In this document: positions 16,372 through 26,909 of the stretch, piece after piece | How the letters are laid out: every line of letters starts with the position of its first letter | Numbering within the stretch: position 1 is the first letter of the stretch | Origin: Caldithrix sp. | GTDB taxonomy: Bacteria; Zhuqueibacterota; Zhuqueibacteria; Thermofontimicrobiales; Sulfurfontimicrobiaceae | DNA length: 64,000 bases | Reading direction: 5' to 3' | Assembly: GCA_020722815.1 (NCBI GenBank) | Contig: DYKB01000021.1 | Span: 29,821 to 93,820 of the forward strand | Notes under the pieces: model-generated | What the model saw: only the letters and a program-made list of their open reading frames with translations | The model's database searches: none | Told to the model about the DNA's origin: nothing | Program-made: the position numbers and the translations under genes

Positions 16372-18240
16372 TCAATGATTAAGGCTTGACATCAGCGCTT
16401 TTTCAACTTCAATCACATTCGGATAACGATTATCCCGATCTCGGGCCATCATTTTTGAACAAATTTTTTCAATCGATTGAGCGAATGCTGGATTTATTGC
16501 GGTAAGTTTTTGAGATTCTTTTTCCAGAATCGCCCGCATAATCGGGATTCTATACCCTTCAAAAGGATGGGACCCGGTTAAAACAAAGAAAAGAGAAATT
16601 CCCAGCGAAAAAATATCGGTACGTGGGTCGATTTCATCATTTAAAAGCTGTTCGGGGGACATAAAATTAGGGGTACCGGCAATTCGTGAAGCACTGGTGA
16701 GCGCATCCCCATAATCAGCAGTCATGGGCTTCACAATACCAAAATCCACCAGTTTAATTTTTTCATCCTGCCGGAGCAGCATCATATTTTGTGGTTTTAT
16801 ATCCCGATGAATAATTTTATGATCATGTAAATATGCCAATGCCTGACAGGCTTGAATGAAAAGGGGAATCGCCTTTTCAGGTTTTAAAGGGCCATTTTCC
16901 TGCACCAATTGATACAGATTTTTGCCATCAACATATTGCATGACAATATACACCTGTTCATTTTCCTGTAGCAAATCGGTAACCCGCACGATATTCGGAT
17001 GGTCCAGTTCGAACAGAATATTGGCTTCCCGCAGCAGGCGTTGCCGAAAAACGGGATGATTGGTAAATTCTGGCAGCAAGCTTTTGATGACCACAGGCTG
17101 CCGAAAATGGGGATGACGCGCTTTCACCACCCGTCCCATTCCGCCCTGCTCCAGTTCTTCCAGAATTTCATATTTCCCAATATAGGATGAGTTTAATGAA
17201 CTTTCCGGTGAAATTTTTGCATTTTGAACTGGCGGAACCGGTGTATCCGAAACAACATCTTTTTCGAATTGAATCAACCTCTTTTTATTTTTCAATTTTA
17301 AATATCGCAAAACAAACCCGATCACGCCGGAAAGAATTAAAATTGAAATGATTAGTAAATACCAGAAATAATTATCCAATTGAAAACCCGTCGCTGGTGG
17401 TGAAAATCTGGTTGTATCGGGCAGGTTGGCTGTCTTTGTTATCGAATCCATCCGTGTTGAATCGTGGGAACTGTTATCCTCAATTGCTTTTAATTGTAAA
17501 ACAGCGCGGTTTTTCTGTTCGTCTGATGATTTGGTAATCCCGGTTGTGGCTGAATCAGTTCTTACGGAAGGGGCCGCGCTGGTTTTTAAATTTGTCAGAA
17601 TCATTCGAAGTTGTTCGAGTTTCGGGTAATCCTTCCAGTATTTTTCAACCTGGTTCAGATGGGCTTCTGCTAATGGAATCTGATTGGAGGCCAGAGCTTC
17701 ATTAAATTGTTGCACAAAACTCAGTGCATTTTCCCGCGCCTGGCTAAGCTGGAATTGTTGTCGGGCATACTGATTGGTGCTATCCATTTCGATGACCTGT
17801 TGAAAATTGTCGCGGGCTTTCGTGAATTGATTTGAACCCAATGCATTTTCAGCATCGAGCATCCATTGAATCCACTGTAAATAATCGCGGGCTTCACGGT
17901 TATCAGGCGCGGCTTTCAATACGATATTCAATTCTTTCCGGGCTAAATCGAATCGATTTTGGCGATAATAAATAAAACCAATTTTCACACGCGCCAGAAG
18001 AGCGGTTGGTCCCTGGGGCATCAATCGAATCGCCAGAACAAATTGCGCCTCTGCTCGCTGGAAATCGGCTTTTTCCAGATATTTTTCACCCTGATAAAGA
18101 TGATTTTGAACAGATGATAGCGTTTGGGAATTCTGATTTGATGCATTTGCCGGGAAAAGGATATGATAACCGAATGTCAAATATAAAATATTTAAAAACA
18201 AAACTATTTTAAATCGATACCAGATCATACGCTTTAACAA
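16372..18240 (-). CDS. Transmembrane Ser/Thr protein kinase with periplasmic TPR sensor
   Basis: A 622-residue protein. An N-terminal signal/anchor (VLFLNILYLTFGYHILFPA) is followed by TPR units over ~40-215 and a low-complexity Ser/Thr linker. A single TM helix lies at ~292-312 (YLLIISILILSGVIGFVLRY). A C-terminal Hanks-type kinase domain spans ~355-615: glycine loop LEQGGMGRVVKARH, ATP lysine in PVVIKSL, catalytic HRDIKPQN, metal DFG (LVDFGIVKP), activation segment GTPNFMSPEQ. The kinase is therefore cytoplasmic at the C-terminus and the TPR array periplasmic, the reverse of PASTA kinases (kinase N-terminal). The upstream T9SS protein ends 7 bases before this start, so the two are cotranscribed and the sensor may monitor that protein or its export. 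Confidence 0.88.
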   Translation of the reverse strand: MLKRMIWYRFKIVLFLNILYLTFGYHILFPANASNQNSQTLSSVQNHLYQGEKYLEKADFQRAEAQFVLAIRLMPQGPTALLARVKIGFIYYRQNRFDLARKELNIVLKAAPDNREARDYLQWIQWMLDAENALGSNQFTKARDNFQQVIEMDSTNQYARQQFQLSQARENALSFVQQFNEALASNQIPLAEAHLNQVEKYWKDYPKLEQLRMILTNLKTSAAPSVRTDSATTGITKSSDEQKNRAVLQLKAIEDNSSHDSTRMDSITKTANLPDTTRFSPPATGFQLDNYFWYLLIISILILSGVIGFVLRYLKLKNKKRLIQFEKDVVSDTPVPPVQNAKISPESSLNSSYIGKYEILEELEQGGMGRVVKARHPHFRQPVVIKSLLPEFTNHPVFRQRLLREANILFELDHPNIVRVTDLLQENEQVYIVMQYVDGKNLYQLVQENGPLKPEKAIPLFIQACQALAYLHDHKIIHRDIKPQNMMLLRQDEKIKLVDFGIVKPMTADYGDALTSASRIAGTPNFMSPEQLLNDEIDPRTDIFSLGISLFFVLTGSHPFEGYRIPIMRAILEKESQKLTAINPAFAQSIEKICSKMMARDRDNRYPNVIEVEKALMSSLNH

Positions 18241-18247
18241 AAATCCT

Positions 18248-21200
18248 TTACCGAATTATTATCATTTTTCGAACAGCCTGAAAATTACCCGCATGGAGGA
18301 CATAGAAATAGATGCCCCCTGGCAAATATTCACCAACCTCATCCCGCCCATCCCATTTAACAAAATGAATGCCAGCCGGTAAAGATTGATTTTTAACCAA
18401 TGTTTTCACTTCGCGCCCGATGATATTGTAAACCTGGATATTAACTTCACTCACAACAGGTAATTCGAATTGAACTATCGTCATTACTGCCGGTGAATTT
18501 CGAAAATCAACATCATTTAACCATAATGGATTGGGGAAATTTTGGCACAGCTCAAAATTTTTGGGAAGCTCAGGTTGGATGTCATTTTTCGCATCCTGTA
18601 AATTTTCGGTCCCCACGTATAGGGTAAATTTTCGTTCGTTCGGGACTTTTAAGGACGAAAGATAATTATATGAATTTTTTAGAGATAAATCATGCTTGAT
18701 TCGGGTGGATTGATCAAAAAGTGAAGCTGAGTAGTTAGATGGAATTCGCGCCAAATTTTCGAAGTCTAATTTAACATCACGACCAGGAATATTCGTTGCG
18801 ACGGTAAAATCCCAGCTCCATTGGTTTTGTTGAGCCGATAAAAAATCGGTGGTATAATTATTGGGATTTTCTCTCCAATCCGGATGTGGAAAATAAAGGG
18901 AAATAAAATCGCCAATAGCCGGTGGCTCCGGATGATCAAATTTATCCCATTGTTCATTCGCCGAATTTGCCACCCCCAGAAAATTGATACAATCCTTTGT
19001 GGAATCACAGCCTGCATTGATTTGTAACCACCAAACGGTTTCCGGCAGCGGTGAATTAATTTTCTTCAGGGTGGTCTTTTTTAACACAGGAATCACTAAA
19101 TGAACTGTATCCGTTTTTAGCCTGTTTTCAACCCAATATCCTTCAAATGGCTGTAACTGATCGGTCAGCGTGTATTCCCCGGAATAATGATAGAGTGTAT
19201 CGAGCCAGGCGGCAGCAGGTGTCTGCTGTTTAATATCCTGCCAGGTAACGGGAAACGTGAATGGATTCCCAATTTGATTCCATCCCGGATATAAAATAAT
19301 CCGAAAAGGATGTGATCTGGTGACAGTAGAACCAGCGCCAAAATCAGCCTGATTGGACTTTTTTGAAATAATCCAGAAAGCACGACCCGGTTCCAGATCA
19401 TTGGTCAAACTTTGTCCCAGCTCTGCATATTGATTATTTTCCCAATAGAATAAACGCCAATTCTTGGGAGTCAATTCGCCCAGGGCCGGTGTAAAAATTG
19501 CTTTTAAATCGGTTTGGTTTAATAGTGCCGGCACCGAAAACATGCGAAAAGCATTCTGCTCCGAACCGACGGGCACCTGATATTTAAATGTCCCATCACT
19601 GAAAGCCACTTCACCACTGACGCTTATCTGTAATGAATCAGGTTGAATGCTCTGATAATGGACCTTTATCGTCCCTGACATTGATTCAACTTTATCAGGC
19701 TTAAATTTAATTTTTACAGGCTGTTGGGTTCCCTGTTTCAAAAGAAAAACAGTGGGTCCGTTCACCTGCAGAACATCGGGAACACATTGTATCGATTTAA
19801 TTTCAATGTCCATAAAAGTCTGATTTAACAAGACAAAGCCTGATTCCTTCATCGCATAAAGTGGAACTGATTCAAATTGCAGACTTGATTGATCTGTTAA
19901 CAATTTAACCGGTGCGTCGATGCCGGTTCCTTTTAAATAAAGTGGTAATGGATTTTTAAGACTATCCGGCAGATTCGTAAAGATATAAGCAGTATCACTT
20001 TTAAAACCACTCGCTTGCGGTAAAAATCGTACTTTCAGCCGGTGGGTGGCTTGTGGATTAATTTTAATTGGGACATTATCGGGAAATTGGAAATCAGCCC
20101 TTGATTTTTCAATTTTATTAATTTCTAACGGAAAATTTCCAGCGTTGAAAATCGTAAAACTGCTATCGCTAAACCGGGTTAAAGCCAATTCACCAAAATC
20201 GATTGAGTCCGGACTATTCAATTGGAGCAATGGAGTTGCCCCCTCTCCCTGAAGCGCAATAAACAGCGGGTTTCGTGTTTCGTTCAGGTCATTGCTGATG
20301 ATCCGCATTATTGCGCTTTCGACCTTCACCGAATCTGGCTGAAATTGTATTTGTAAAGGAAAATCTTTCGCTCCGGGCGCAATGGTAATGGGTAAATTAT
20401 CCATAATCTTAAATTTTGGATTATTGATATCAATTTTAGAAATAATCAAATCTGCATCACCTGAATTCGCAATTGCCAGGGATTTTTGCTGGGGTGTTCG
20501 GATAAGTTGTTTTCCAAAATCTATTGAAGTAACGTCATAACAAAAAATTTGTGGCGCAATTCCTTGCCCTTTTAATGGAATTGATTTGGTTGGATTTTCT
20601 GGATCGTTGCTGCGAATGATCAATTCACTTGAAAAGCTGCGTGCAGATGAGGGTGAAAACACAACTTCAAGTGTGTTGCTTTCTTGCGGGAGAATTTCGT
20701 AACGATTGGGTGAAGCTAAAAAATTAGAATCGTTGATTCTGACTTCCAAAATTTTCAGATCGTCATAACCGCTATTTATTATGATAAGCTGGATTGATTT
20801 TTTCGATCCGACACGAATAGAACCAAAATCAATTTCACCCAGTGAAACATCCAATCGTCCTGTAACCGTCATATAATAACAGCCATTGGATTTGGTTCCA
20901 AGGTAGAGATTGGAATCCTCAATTGAAATCCGGGTGATATTGTCCGGCAAGGCTTCTGCTTCAACCGCAAACCAGGAATCACCGGCATTCGTGGACATGA
21001 ACAGTCCTTTATTGGTGGTGCCAGCTAACACTCTTTGAGGTCGTTCAGGATGGATTTGAATTACCGTAATCTCTGTTGGTGGAAATGTTTTGCTAATTTG
21101 AAACCAATTTGCACCCATATTTAAAGATTTATAGAGGCCAAATTTGGGGAGAACAGCATAGATTAATGCTGAATTTTCAGGTGCAATTGCAATGCTTGTT

Positions 21201-22741
21201 ACCGTGTTGGGTGTGGGAAGTTCCCGGGATAGCTCATCCCAGCCACTTTTTCTGGTTTTTCGATAAAGGCCTTTTTGGGATGCGATATAAATCCGATCGG
21301 AATTTCTTGGGTCAATTTCCAGATCATAGATTGTTTCAAACCGATTCGCATCATTTACGGCAATATTTTCCCAGGCTTTTCGTGAATCTGAATAACGAAA
21401 TACTTTTCCATCCTTTGTCCCGGCATAGCCAGCCGTATCCGAACCGTTTAAAAAGGCCAGGCAGGAAATGGACGTATTTGCATAATTCAAACCTGAATTT
21501 ATATAGAACCAGTTTTGTCCCGCATCGCCGCTGGTCATGATACCATTTTTTTCAGTCGCGGCATACAAACGAAACTCGGGCGTCAACTTTGCCGTAAAGT
21601 CATTAATCTGATAATTTGAAAGTTTGGCTTCATATTTTGCGCCACTTTTATACAAAAAGATACCCGGTTGAACCCCAACGAAAATTCTATCTACCATATT
21701 GGGATGTATCACAATGCCATTCACGGATGCGATAGCCAGTCCATTATTCAATTCATCCCAGGAGTTTCCCAAATCGTTACTGCTATAAATACCACCTTCA
21801 TGGGTGCCCGCATAGACAATTTCATAGTTAGTCGGATGCGTTACTAATGACTGGATACGTGACGCAAATAAAAATTCATTAGCTGATTCCCATGCATCAG
21901 TATTCAGGCGGCGTCGAAATATTCCCTGGCTGTAAGTACCTGCAAATAAAGTGTTATTTGCGCCGTGGCTTATCGCAAGGGTTAAAATTTGTTTTTCAGG
22001 AAGCCCTTGATTAAATGGAACGGCGGTGGTATCCGTTAAATTCAATTGATAAATGCCCTGATTAATCGTGGCCGTATACAACACGGAAGAAGATGTCGGT
22101 TCAAAAACAAATGCAGAAATATGAGTAAATTGTAACTCACGAACAATTTGATGCCATTCAGAACCGTCTTCACTTGAAATAAAAAGTCCGCGATTGGTAG
22201 CGACCAATAATCGAGTGGTTTGATTGGGCAAAAATGCGATTTGATTGATGTATAAATTGTCCAGTCCCCGGCTAATTCCTATCCAGAATTCGCCGCCATT
22301 TTCACTTTTAAAAATGCCTTCACCATAAGTGCCGGCATAAATGATGTTGGGATTCAGTGGATGAATAGCGAGTGCATGCACATCGAGATTGGATAATTCA
22401 CGATTCTTTTGCGACCAGGTTTTCCCATTATCGATTGTTTTATAGATCCCCAGTTCACTGCTTCCCAGGTAAATAATGCCGGACTGCGTTACGGCAATAG
22501 TTTGAATTTTCAGATTGGGGAGATTACCTTTGATAGGTGCCCAAAATCCATTTACATAATTATATTCAAAAATTCCACCAAAATTACCGGCATAAAGGAC
22601 GTTCGGATTTACAGGGGAGGTGATGAGCACCTGAACATCCCCACAAAATGGGCCAATCGATTGCCAGGCATTCCAGGACTGGGCCGTGAGTGGAATTTGC
22701 AATAAAAGTAAATAGCCGATAATGAAAAGGAATTTTTTCAC
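18248..22741 (-). CDS. Giant BNR-propeller / HYDIN-repeat surface protein with T9SS tail
   Basis: A 1497-residue exported protein. After the signal peptide (1-20), residues ~25-625 are a run of sortilin/BNR (Ycf48-like) propeller repeats with the recurring pattern IYAGT..GG.Y.S.D.G.SW. Residues ~630-1075 hold at least four choice-of-anchor-D / HYDIN-type Ig repeats (DFGSIRVGSKKSIQLIIINS, LIIRSNDPENPTKSIPLKGQ, DFGKQLIRTPQQKSLAIANS). A ~300-residue domain follows (YPGWNQIGNPFTFP, FEGYWVEN). The T9SS domain closes (LCQNFPNPLWLNDVDF to MIIIR). No enzyme motif is seen. It is inferred to be a cell-surface adhesin or scaffold. Middle gene of a minus-strand group, 7 bases before the kinase. Confidence 0.83.
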   Translation of the reverse strand: MKKFLFIIGYLLLLQIPLTAQSWNAWQSIGPFCGDVQVLITSPVNPNVLYAGNFGGIFEYNYVNGFWAPIKGNLPNLKIQTIAVTQSGIIYLGSSELGIYKTIDNGKTWSQKNRELSNLDVHALAIHPLNPNIIYAGTYGEGIFKSENGGEFWIGISRGLDNLYINQIAFLPNQTTRLLVATNRGLFISSEDGSEWHQIVRELQFTHISAFVFEPTSSSVLYTATINQGIYQLNLTDTTAVPFNQGLPEKQILTLAISHGANNTLFAGTYSQGIFRRRLNTDAWESANEFLFASRIQSLVTHPTNYEIVYAGTHEGGIYSSNDLGNSWDELNNGLAIASVNGIVIHPNMVDRIFVGVQPGIFLYKSGAKYEAKLSNYQINDFTAKLTPEFRLYAATEKNGIMTSGDAGQNWFYINSGLNYANTSISCLAFLNGSDTAGYAGTKDGKVFRYSDSRKAWENIAVNDANRFETIYDLEIDPRNSDRIYIASQKGLYRKTRKSGWDELSRELPTPNTVTSIAIAPENSALIYAVLPKFGLYKSLNMGANWFQISKTFPPTEITVIQIHPERPQRVLAGTTNKGLFMSTNAGDSWFAVEAEALPDNITRISIEDSNLYLGTKSNGCYYMTVTGRLDVSLGEIDFGSIRVGSKKSIQLIIINSGYDDLKILEVRINDSNFLASPNRYEILPQESNTLEVVFSPSSARSFSSELIIRSNDPENPTKSIPLKGQGIAPQIFCYDVTSIDFGKQLIRTPQQKSLAIANSGDADLIISKIDINNPKFKIMDNLPITIAPGAKDFPLQIQFQPDSVKVESAIMRIISNDLNETRNPLFIALQGEGATPLLQLNSPDSIDFGELALTRFSDSSFTIFNAGNFPLEINKIEKSRADFQFPDNVPIKINPQATHRLKVRFLPQASGFKSDTAYIFTNLPDSLKNPLPLYLKGTGIDAPVKLLTDQSSLQFESVPLYAMKESGFVLLNQTFMDIEIKSIQCVPDVLQVNGPTVFLLKQGTQQPVKIKFKPDKVESMSGTIKVHYQSIQPDSLQISVSGEVAFSDGTFKYQVPVGSEQNAFRMFSVPALLNQTDLKAIFTPALGELTPKNWRLFYWENNQYAELGQSLTNDLEPGRAFWIISKKSNQADFGAGSTVTRSHPFRIILYPGWNQIGNPFTFPVTWQDIKQQTPAAAWLDTLYHYSGEYTLTDQLQPFEGYWVENRLKTDTVHLVIPVLKKTTLKKINSPLPETVWWLQINAGCDSTKDCINFLGVANSANEQWDKFDHPEPPAIGDFISLYFPHPDWRENPNNYTTDFLSAQQNQWSWDFTVATNIPGRDVKLDFENLARIPSNYSASLFDQSTRIKHDLSLKNSYNYLSSLKVPNERKFTLYVGTENLQDAKNDIQPELPKNFELCQNFPNPLWLNDVDFRNSPAVMTIVQFELPVVSEVNIQVYNIIGREVKTLVKNQSLPAGIHFVKWDGRDEVGEYLPGGIYFYVLHAGNFQAVRKMIIIR

Positions 22742-22824
22742 ACGAGACCCCCAGGTGTTTTTCTTAATTTCAGAACGGCTGTTTAAAATAACGTCAATTC
22801 ACAACATTAAATTGTATGAATTCA

Positions 22825-23490
22825 TCAAAATTTTCCAGACCCCGGTGGTTGTGGTGGACCCGGTAAATCTTTTTCTTCCAGGGTTTTCTTTTTAAACGGA
22901 TTCCATTCGTAAAGGACAATAAAAGTCAGAGAAGCACCAATCGTTACCCCGGGGATTAAATATTTTGGTGACTTCCACCAGACCTTTTTGGGGGGATGTC
23001 GCTCGATGAAGTCCAAAATTTGCAAACCCATCGATTGAATTGCCCCGCTCTCCAGAACCTCAGTCAGCTTTCCCTGCAAATTAAACCGTTCAACATTCAC
23101 ATTTATCAAAGTATCCAGTGAAGGATTGAAAATATTTAAAATATCGAAAGCGATAATCCAGTTATTTTCGCCAATCAGGTCAATTTGTCCGGAAACAAGA
23201 TAATCACATTTTTGTAATTTTGCATTGGTGCGTAGAAATGTTTTTTCTAATGGATAGCTCTGAACAAGTGTCGTATCAATTTGAATTCGAAAAAATGCCT
23301 CAGCGCTATCCTGTAACACCTGATACAAACAATTTCGGATCTGAAATTCACTTTTTTCATTTATTTCACTACCGGGCCAGTAAAAAAGATTCGTTAATAA
23401 GATACGATCCTTCCCCTGAACCGTTGAATTTATGTACAGGCTTGTTATCAACAGCATCGGTGTCATGATTTGAATTAGCCTTTTAAGCAT
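22825..23490 (-). CDS. Small exported protein, TolB-N/CsgG-like
   Basis: The open frame reaches a TTG at 23556, but the ATG at 23490 gives a proper signal peptide (MLKRLIQIMTPMLLITSLYI) and is preferred. The mature part alternates strands and helices and contains CDYLVSGQIDLIGENNWIIA. This recalls the 'is it detectable, build up the combined effect' fold of TolB-N/CsgG-like lipoproteins (LVxGxI motif), though the match is weak. A C-terminal hydrophobic helix (YLIPGVTIGASLTFIVLYEW) is followed by a proline-rich tail. It begins the likely operon with the giant BNR protein and the TPR-kinase and may be a periplasmic partner of them. Confidence 0.6.
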   Translation of the reverse strand: MLKRLIQIMTPMLLITSLYINSTVQGKDRILLTNLFYWPGSEINEKSEFQIRNCLYQVLQDSAEAFFRIQIDTTLVQSYPLEKTFLRTNAKLQKCDYLVSGQIDLIGENNWIIAFDILNIFNPSLDTLINVNVERFNLQGKLTEVLESGAIQSMGLQILDFIERHPPKKVWWKSPKYLIPGVTIGASLTFIVLYEWNPFKKKTLEEKDLPGPPQPPGSGKF

Positions 23491-23840
23491 TTTAGACGAC
23501 TCGAGAAATATGATGGAGCGCGTAATAAAATTTAGAATTAATTGATAAAATCGCAAAAAATTAATATTCTAAAAATAATCTACCAAAAAATTGGTTGGTT
23601 GTCAAGTAGAATTTCAAAAAGTTTAGTTGAAGATTCACGACAATGACATTTTGCAGGTTATTCTTCCTGATTTTGGACTCTTTTTTGCACCATATTTTAT
23701 AGAATTAGAATAATTTCAAATTAATGGTATGAAAATTTGTATAAATGATTGAAATTGATTTTTTTCGCTTGATAGTATTTAGAAATTAGCCTTATTGAAA
23801 AGCAATGTTTCAGAAGCCGGATTTTATGGGGGAATAAAAA

Positions 23841-26800
23841 ATGGCAGAAACAAGTGGGGAGTCATCTTTCCAATTTTCAAAAATCAAACGCATCGCCATT
23901 GAGTTAAAGGATTATTATTTCTTTCACAGCCCATTCCAGATAAAAAATCAAGACCGCCGATTTATTGGTCGTGAAAAAAAGCGGCTTCAACTGCTGAGTG
24001 TCTTAAAAGATACCAACTCGGATTCCGGTACCTATTTAATCACCGGCTATCGTGGCTCCGGTAAAACCAGTTTTGTTAATATGGTCTTGACAAATATTGA
24101 ACAATCACTTCGATTACAAAATCGTAAAATTCAATTTTTAAGAATCTGGATTTTTTTTAGTATATTGATTCCAATATTTTTTCTATTCCCATCACAATCT
24201 CTGCTTCTGCTGTTATTAATGATCATCATATTAGCCCCAGTTCTCTGTTTCCTGGACCCGTTAAGGAATCTGAGGGAATCCGATTTTGTGAAATTAAATA
24301 CGACCTCAAATAAACTCAATAAAAAATTCTTCCGGTGTCTCCGCGCTATCTTTTATGTATCGACCAATCAAAATATCGATTACACCTTTTTAAATCTTGT
24401 TCGAAGTTTATTTATCACCTCGATTCTGATTTTTTTGACATATCTCTTTCAGTCAAGTGTTGGTTCGCAAATCACCAATCGATTAAGTTTATGGTTAATC
24501 TATCTTATTTCAGGCGGTGCCATTATTTTTATTTATTGGCTCATTTTAATTGTTTATGACCTCCGGATAGATATAAAGCGAAATTCGCGGAAATCCGATG
24601 CGGACGACAAGCAAAAAACTCCCGATCAATCCAATAATTTCTCAAAATATATTCTCCGGGTTTGGCATTGGCTGGTTGAAGAACTGAAAAAGTTTCTGAA
24701 ACCCAAGTTAGTGATTCGATTAAATTTGAATTATGGGAATTTAACCGAACGAAATGTGTTACAACTCATTGCTTCAGCTCTGTATGACCGGTATCTTCGC
24801 TGGCGCAGAACTCCTTTTCAGATTTTATTAAAGTTAATCTATTTTATCTTCTTTTGGATAATTATTACGTTACCTTATCAGTTCTTAATTCAAGAATCTG
24901 AAAATAAACTTTTTTTATTAAAAAAGGAGATAAGTTCAAGAATTAAAAAAATTGGAACATACCAACAAAAAATAGAATGTGATAGTTTGAGTGTTGTTAA
25001 AATTGTTAACCAGGGAATATTTAAAAACGGGATGAGAAATGACAGTTTATCAACCTATCAAATAACCAAAGGGATAAAATCTCAACGGATAAAAACTAAT
25101 AATGATTATAGTATTCCACAAATAATTTTCGATAATATTAATTTTGTATATCAGGAAATAAGAGACACAATTGCTGATGTCTTTGAATTTTTTTGTAAGA
25201 TTTTGAAAAAATTGCTTGCTTTCTCATTAAAATATAATGGCATTCCTGGCTGGATTATTCGATTTATTGTTTCCCCAATAGATAAGAGCAAACTTTTTGA
25301 AATCAGTAAATATCTTTATCCAACTCAATTTGACTATTTATTGACCTCGATTTTTTTCATTCTCTATTTTTTAACCCGCTGGCTTTGCTACCACCAAATT
25401 TTTTATATTCCGGGTCATGCCCGAATTTTCTACCTGTTGCGGACGCTGGAAGAAAGAATGTCCGCAGGCGTAATGGTTCAATCCGGGGCAGAGGCTTCGG
25501 GGTCGGGGGGATTTTTTAAAATATTTCGGCAAAAGCACCTGTCTTACCCACTGGCAGACGAACGCACCATTGAACTGAGCATCATTAATATCTTAAAGGA
25601 AATTTCCCGGATTCCTATTTTTCTGGGGCACCCGATTTTTATTTTTGTGTTTGATGAACTGGATAAAATGACCACCACTGAAATTCCCCCTAAACCTGAA
25701 GAAGAGATACTCTACATGAGTTCTTTTGAAACCTTGCGTCGGCGCCAACGCGAGGTTGAGAAAATATTGTCGAATTTAAAACAGTTGCTCACCACTGCCC
25801 ATGCCAAATTTATTTTCATTGCTGGTCGCGAAATGTACGATGCCGGCCTGGCCGATTTCACCGGTCGGGTATTTCTGCATTCCAGTATTTTTAATCAAAC
25901 TTTTTATATTGACAGCTTTTTGACAGATAGTTCGGTTTCCGGTGATGAAAATATTTATGGAATGGTTGAATCCTATGTTTGTCAATTTCTCCTGCCGTAC
26001 TATGATCCGGAATGGTCATTTCATTGGCCTAAAATAAAAGATTATGAACAATACTTGTTAAAAAAGTATATTTTGAACCCAAATGAAATAACAAAAGTGA
26101 TTCAACTGCTGCAGGATTTCATTGTTTTTCTTACTTATCGGGGAAATGGTTCTCCCAAAAAAATCACCCAGCTTTTCGAAAGTTATATTCAGCCACTGCC
26201 TGAAAAACGCAAGCCGGATGAATGGTTTATCATTGGCGAGAGCAAGAAAAGCCGTTATCTGGTCTTTACCTTTCCGCAGCAATTTATTACTGGCAGCACA
26301 GCCCGGCTTATTGGTCCGCTGGCACACACCATTGAACGAACAGTTAGTCAATCGAATGATAAACTGGCAACTTCTATATTCATGGTTTTAGACTATCTTT
26401 TTAAATTTCACCGCACCGCTTTTCGCCGCGATTTTTTAGAATGGATGCCCGAAATGCTCGATATTCACAGCGATCCGGATTTACGTCAAACCGTTCAGGA
26501 GATGCTGGAGCTGATTGATGGCATCTATCTGGAAAGAGTGTATAACGGGCTGTTCGATTATCGTTTTACCAATCGTATCAAAGGGGAAATTGATTATGCC
26601 TGCCGAATTGACGAGCACAAATCGGCCGCTTTTAATTTCACGCTGGATGAATCGCTGGAAGCTGAACAGTTTATGCGACGGCAATTAAAAGACCAGTTGC
26701 GACTTTACGAGAGTGGAAAGACAGAAATTAAGGAGAAGCCGCTGGCGATTAGTCGCTTGCATGAAATAATTGGGGATTTGCATAATTTTGATGGTGAGTA

Positions 26801-26852
26801 TGATTTGGCAATTACAGAATATTACAATGCCCTGACGCGGTTAGGGAAGTAG
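23841..26852 (+). CDS. KAP-like membrane P-loop NTPase
   Basis: A 1003-residue P-loop NTPase. Walker A is GYRGSGKTS (69-77), and Walker B is far away near residue 600 (HPIFIFVFDELDKM), followed by a sensor-1-like strand KFIFIAGREM. Between them lie at least five or six hydrophobic helices (~103-138 double, ~190-235 double, ~325-345, ~508-522). TM helices inserted between Walker A and B are the hallmark of KAP-family NTPases (Kidins220/PifA), which act at the inner face of the membrane; several prokaryotic ones exclude phage or plasmids. The C-terminal ~200 residues are helical and end in a TPR-like hairpin (LHEIIGDLHNFDGEYDLAIT). GGGGGA precedes the ATG. The partner gene starts 57 bases later. 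Family assignment is probable, exact subfamily not. Confidence 0.75.
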   Translation: MAETSGESSFQFSKIKRIAIELKDYYFFHSPFQIKNQDRRFIGREKKRLQLLSVLKDTNSDSGTYLITGYRGSGKTSFVNMVLTNIEQSLRLQNRKIQFLRIWIFFSILIPIFFLFPSQSLLLLLLMIIILAPVLCFLDPLRNLRESDFVKLNTTSNKLNKKFFRCLRAIFYVSTNQNIDYTFLNLVRSLFITSILIFLTYLFQSSVGSQITNRLSLWLIYLISGGAIIFIYWLILIVYDLRIDIKRNSRKSDADDKQKTPDQSNNFSKYILRVWHWLVEELKKFLKPKLVIRLNLNYGNLTERNVLQLIASALYDRYLRWRRTPFQILLKLIYFIFFWIIITLPYQFLIQESENKLFLLKKEISSRIKKIGTYQQKIECDSLSVVKIVNQGIFKNGMRNDSLSTYQITKGIKSQRIKTNNDYSIPQIIFDNINFVYQEIRDTIADVFEFFCKILKKLLAFSLKYNGIPGWIIRFIVSPIDKSKLFEISKYLYPTQFDYLLTSIFFILYFLTRWLCYHQIFYIPGHARIFYLLRTLEERMSAGVMVQSGAEASGSGGFFKIFRQKHLSYPLADERTIELSIINILKEISRIPIFLGHPIFIFVFDELDKMTTTEIPPKPEEEILYMSSFETLRRRQREVEKILSNLKQLLTTAHAKFIFIAGREMYDAGLADFTGRVFLHSSIFNQTFYIDSFLTDSSVSGDENIYGMVESYVCQFLLPYYDPEWSFHWPKIKDYEQYLLKKYILNPNEITKVIQLLQDFIVFLTYRGNGSPKKITQLFESYIQPLPEKRKPDEWFIIGESKKSRYLVFTFPQQFITGSTARLIGPLAHTIERTVSQSNDKLATSIFMVLDYLFKFHRTAFRRDFLEWMPEMLDIHSDPDLRQTVQEMLELIDGIYLERVYNGLFDYRFTNRIKGEIDYACRIDEHKSAAFNFTLDESLEAEQFMRRQLKDQLRLYESGKTEIKEKPLAISRLHEIIGDLHNFDGEYDLAITEYYNALTRLGK

Positions 26853-26909
26853 ATTTATACTTCTTTATAATTTTTGTAATCTATAAAAAATGATCTGTTG
26901 AAATAAAAA

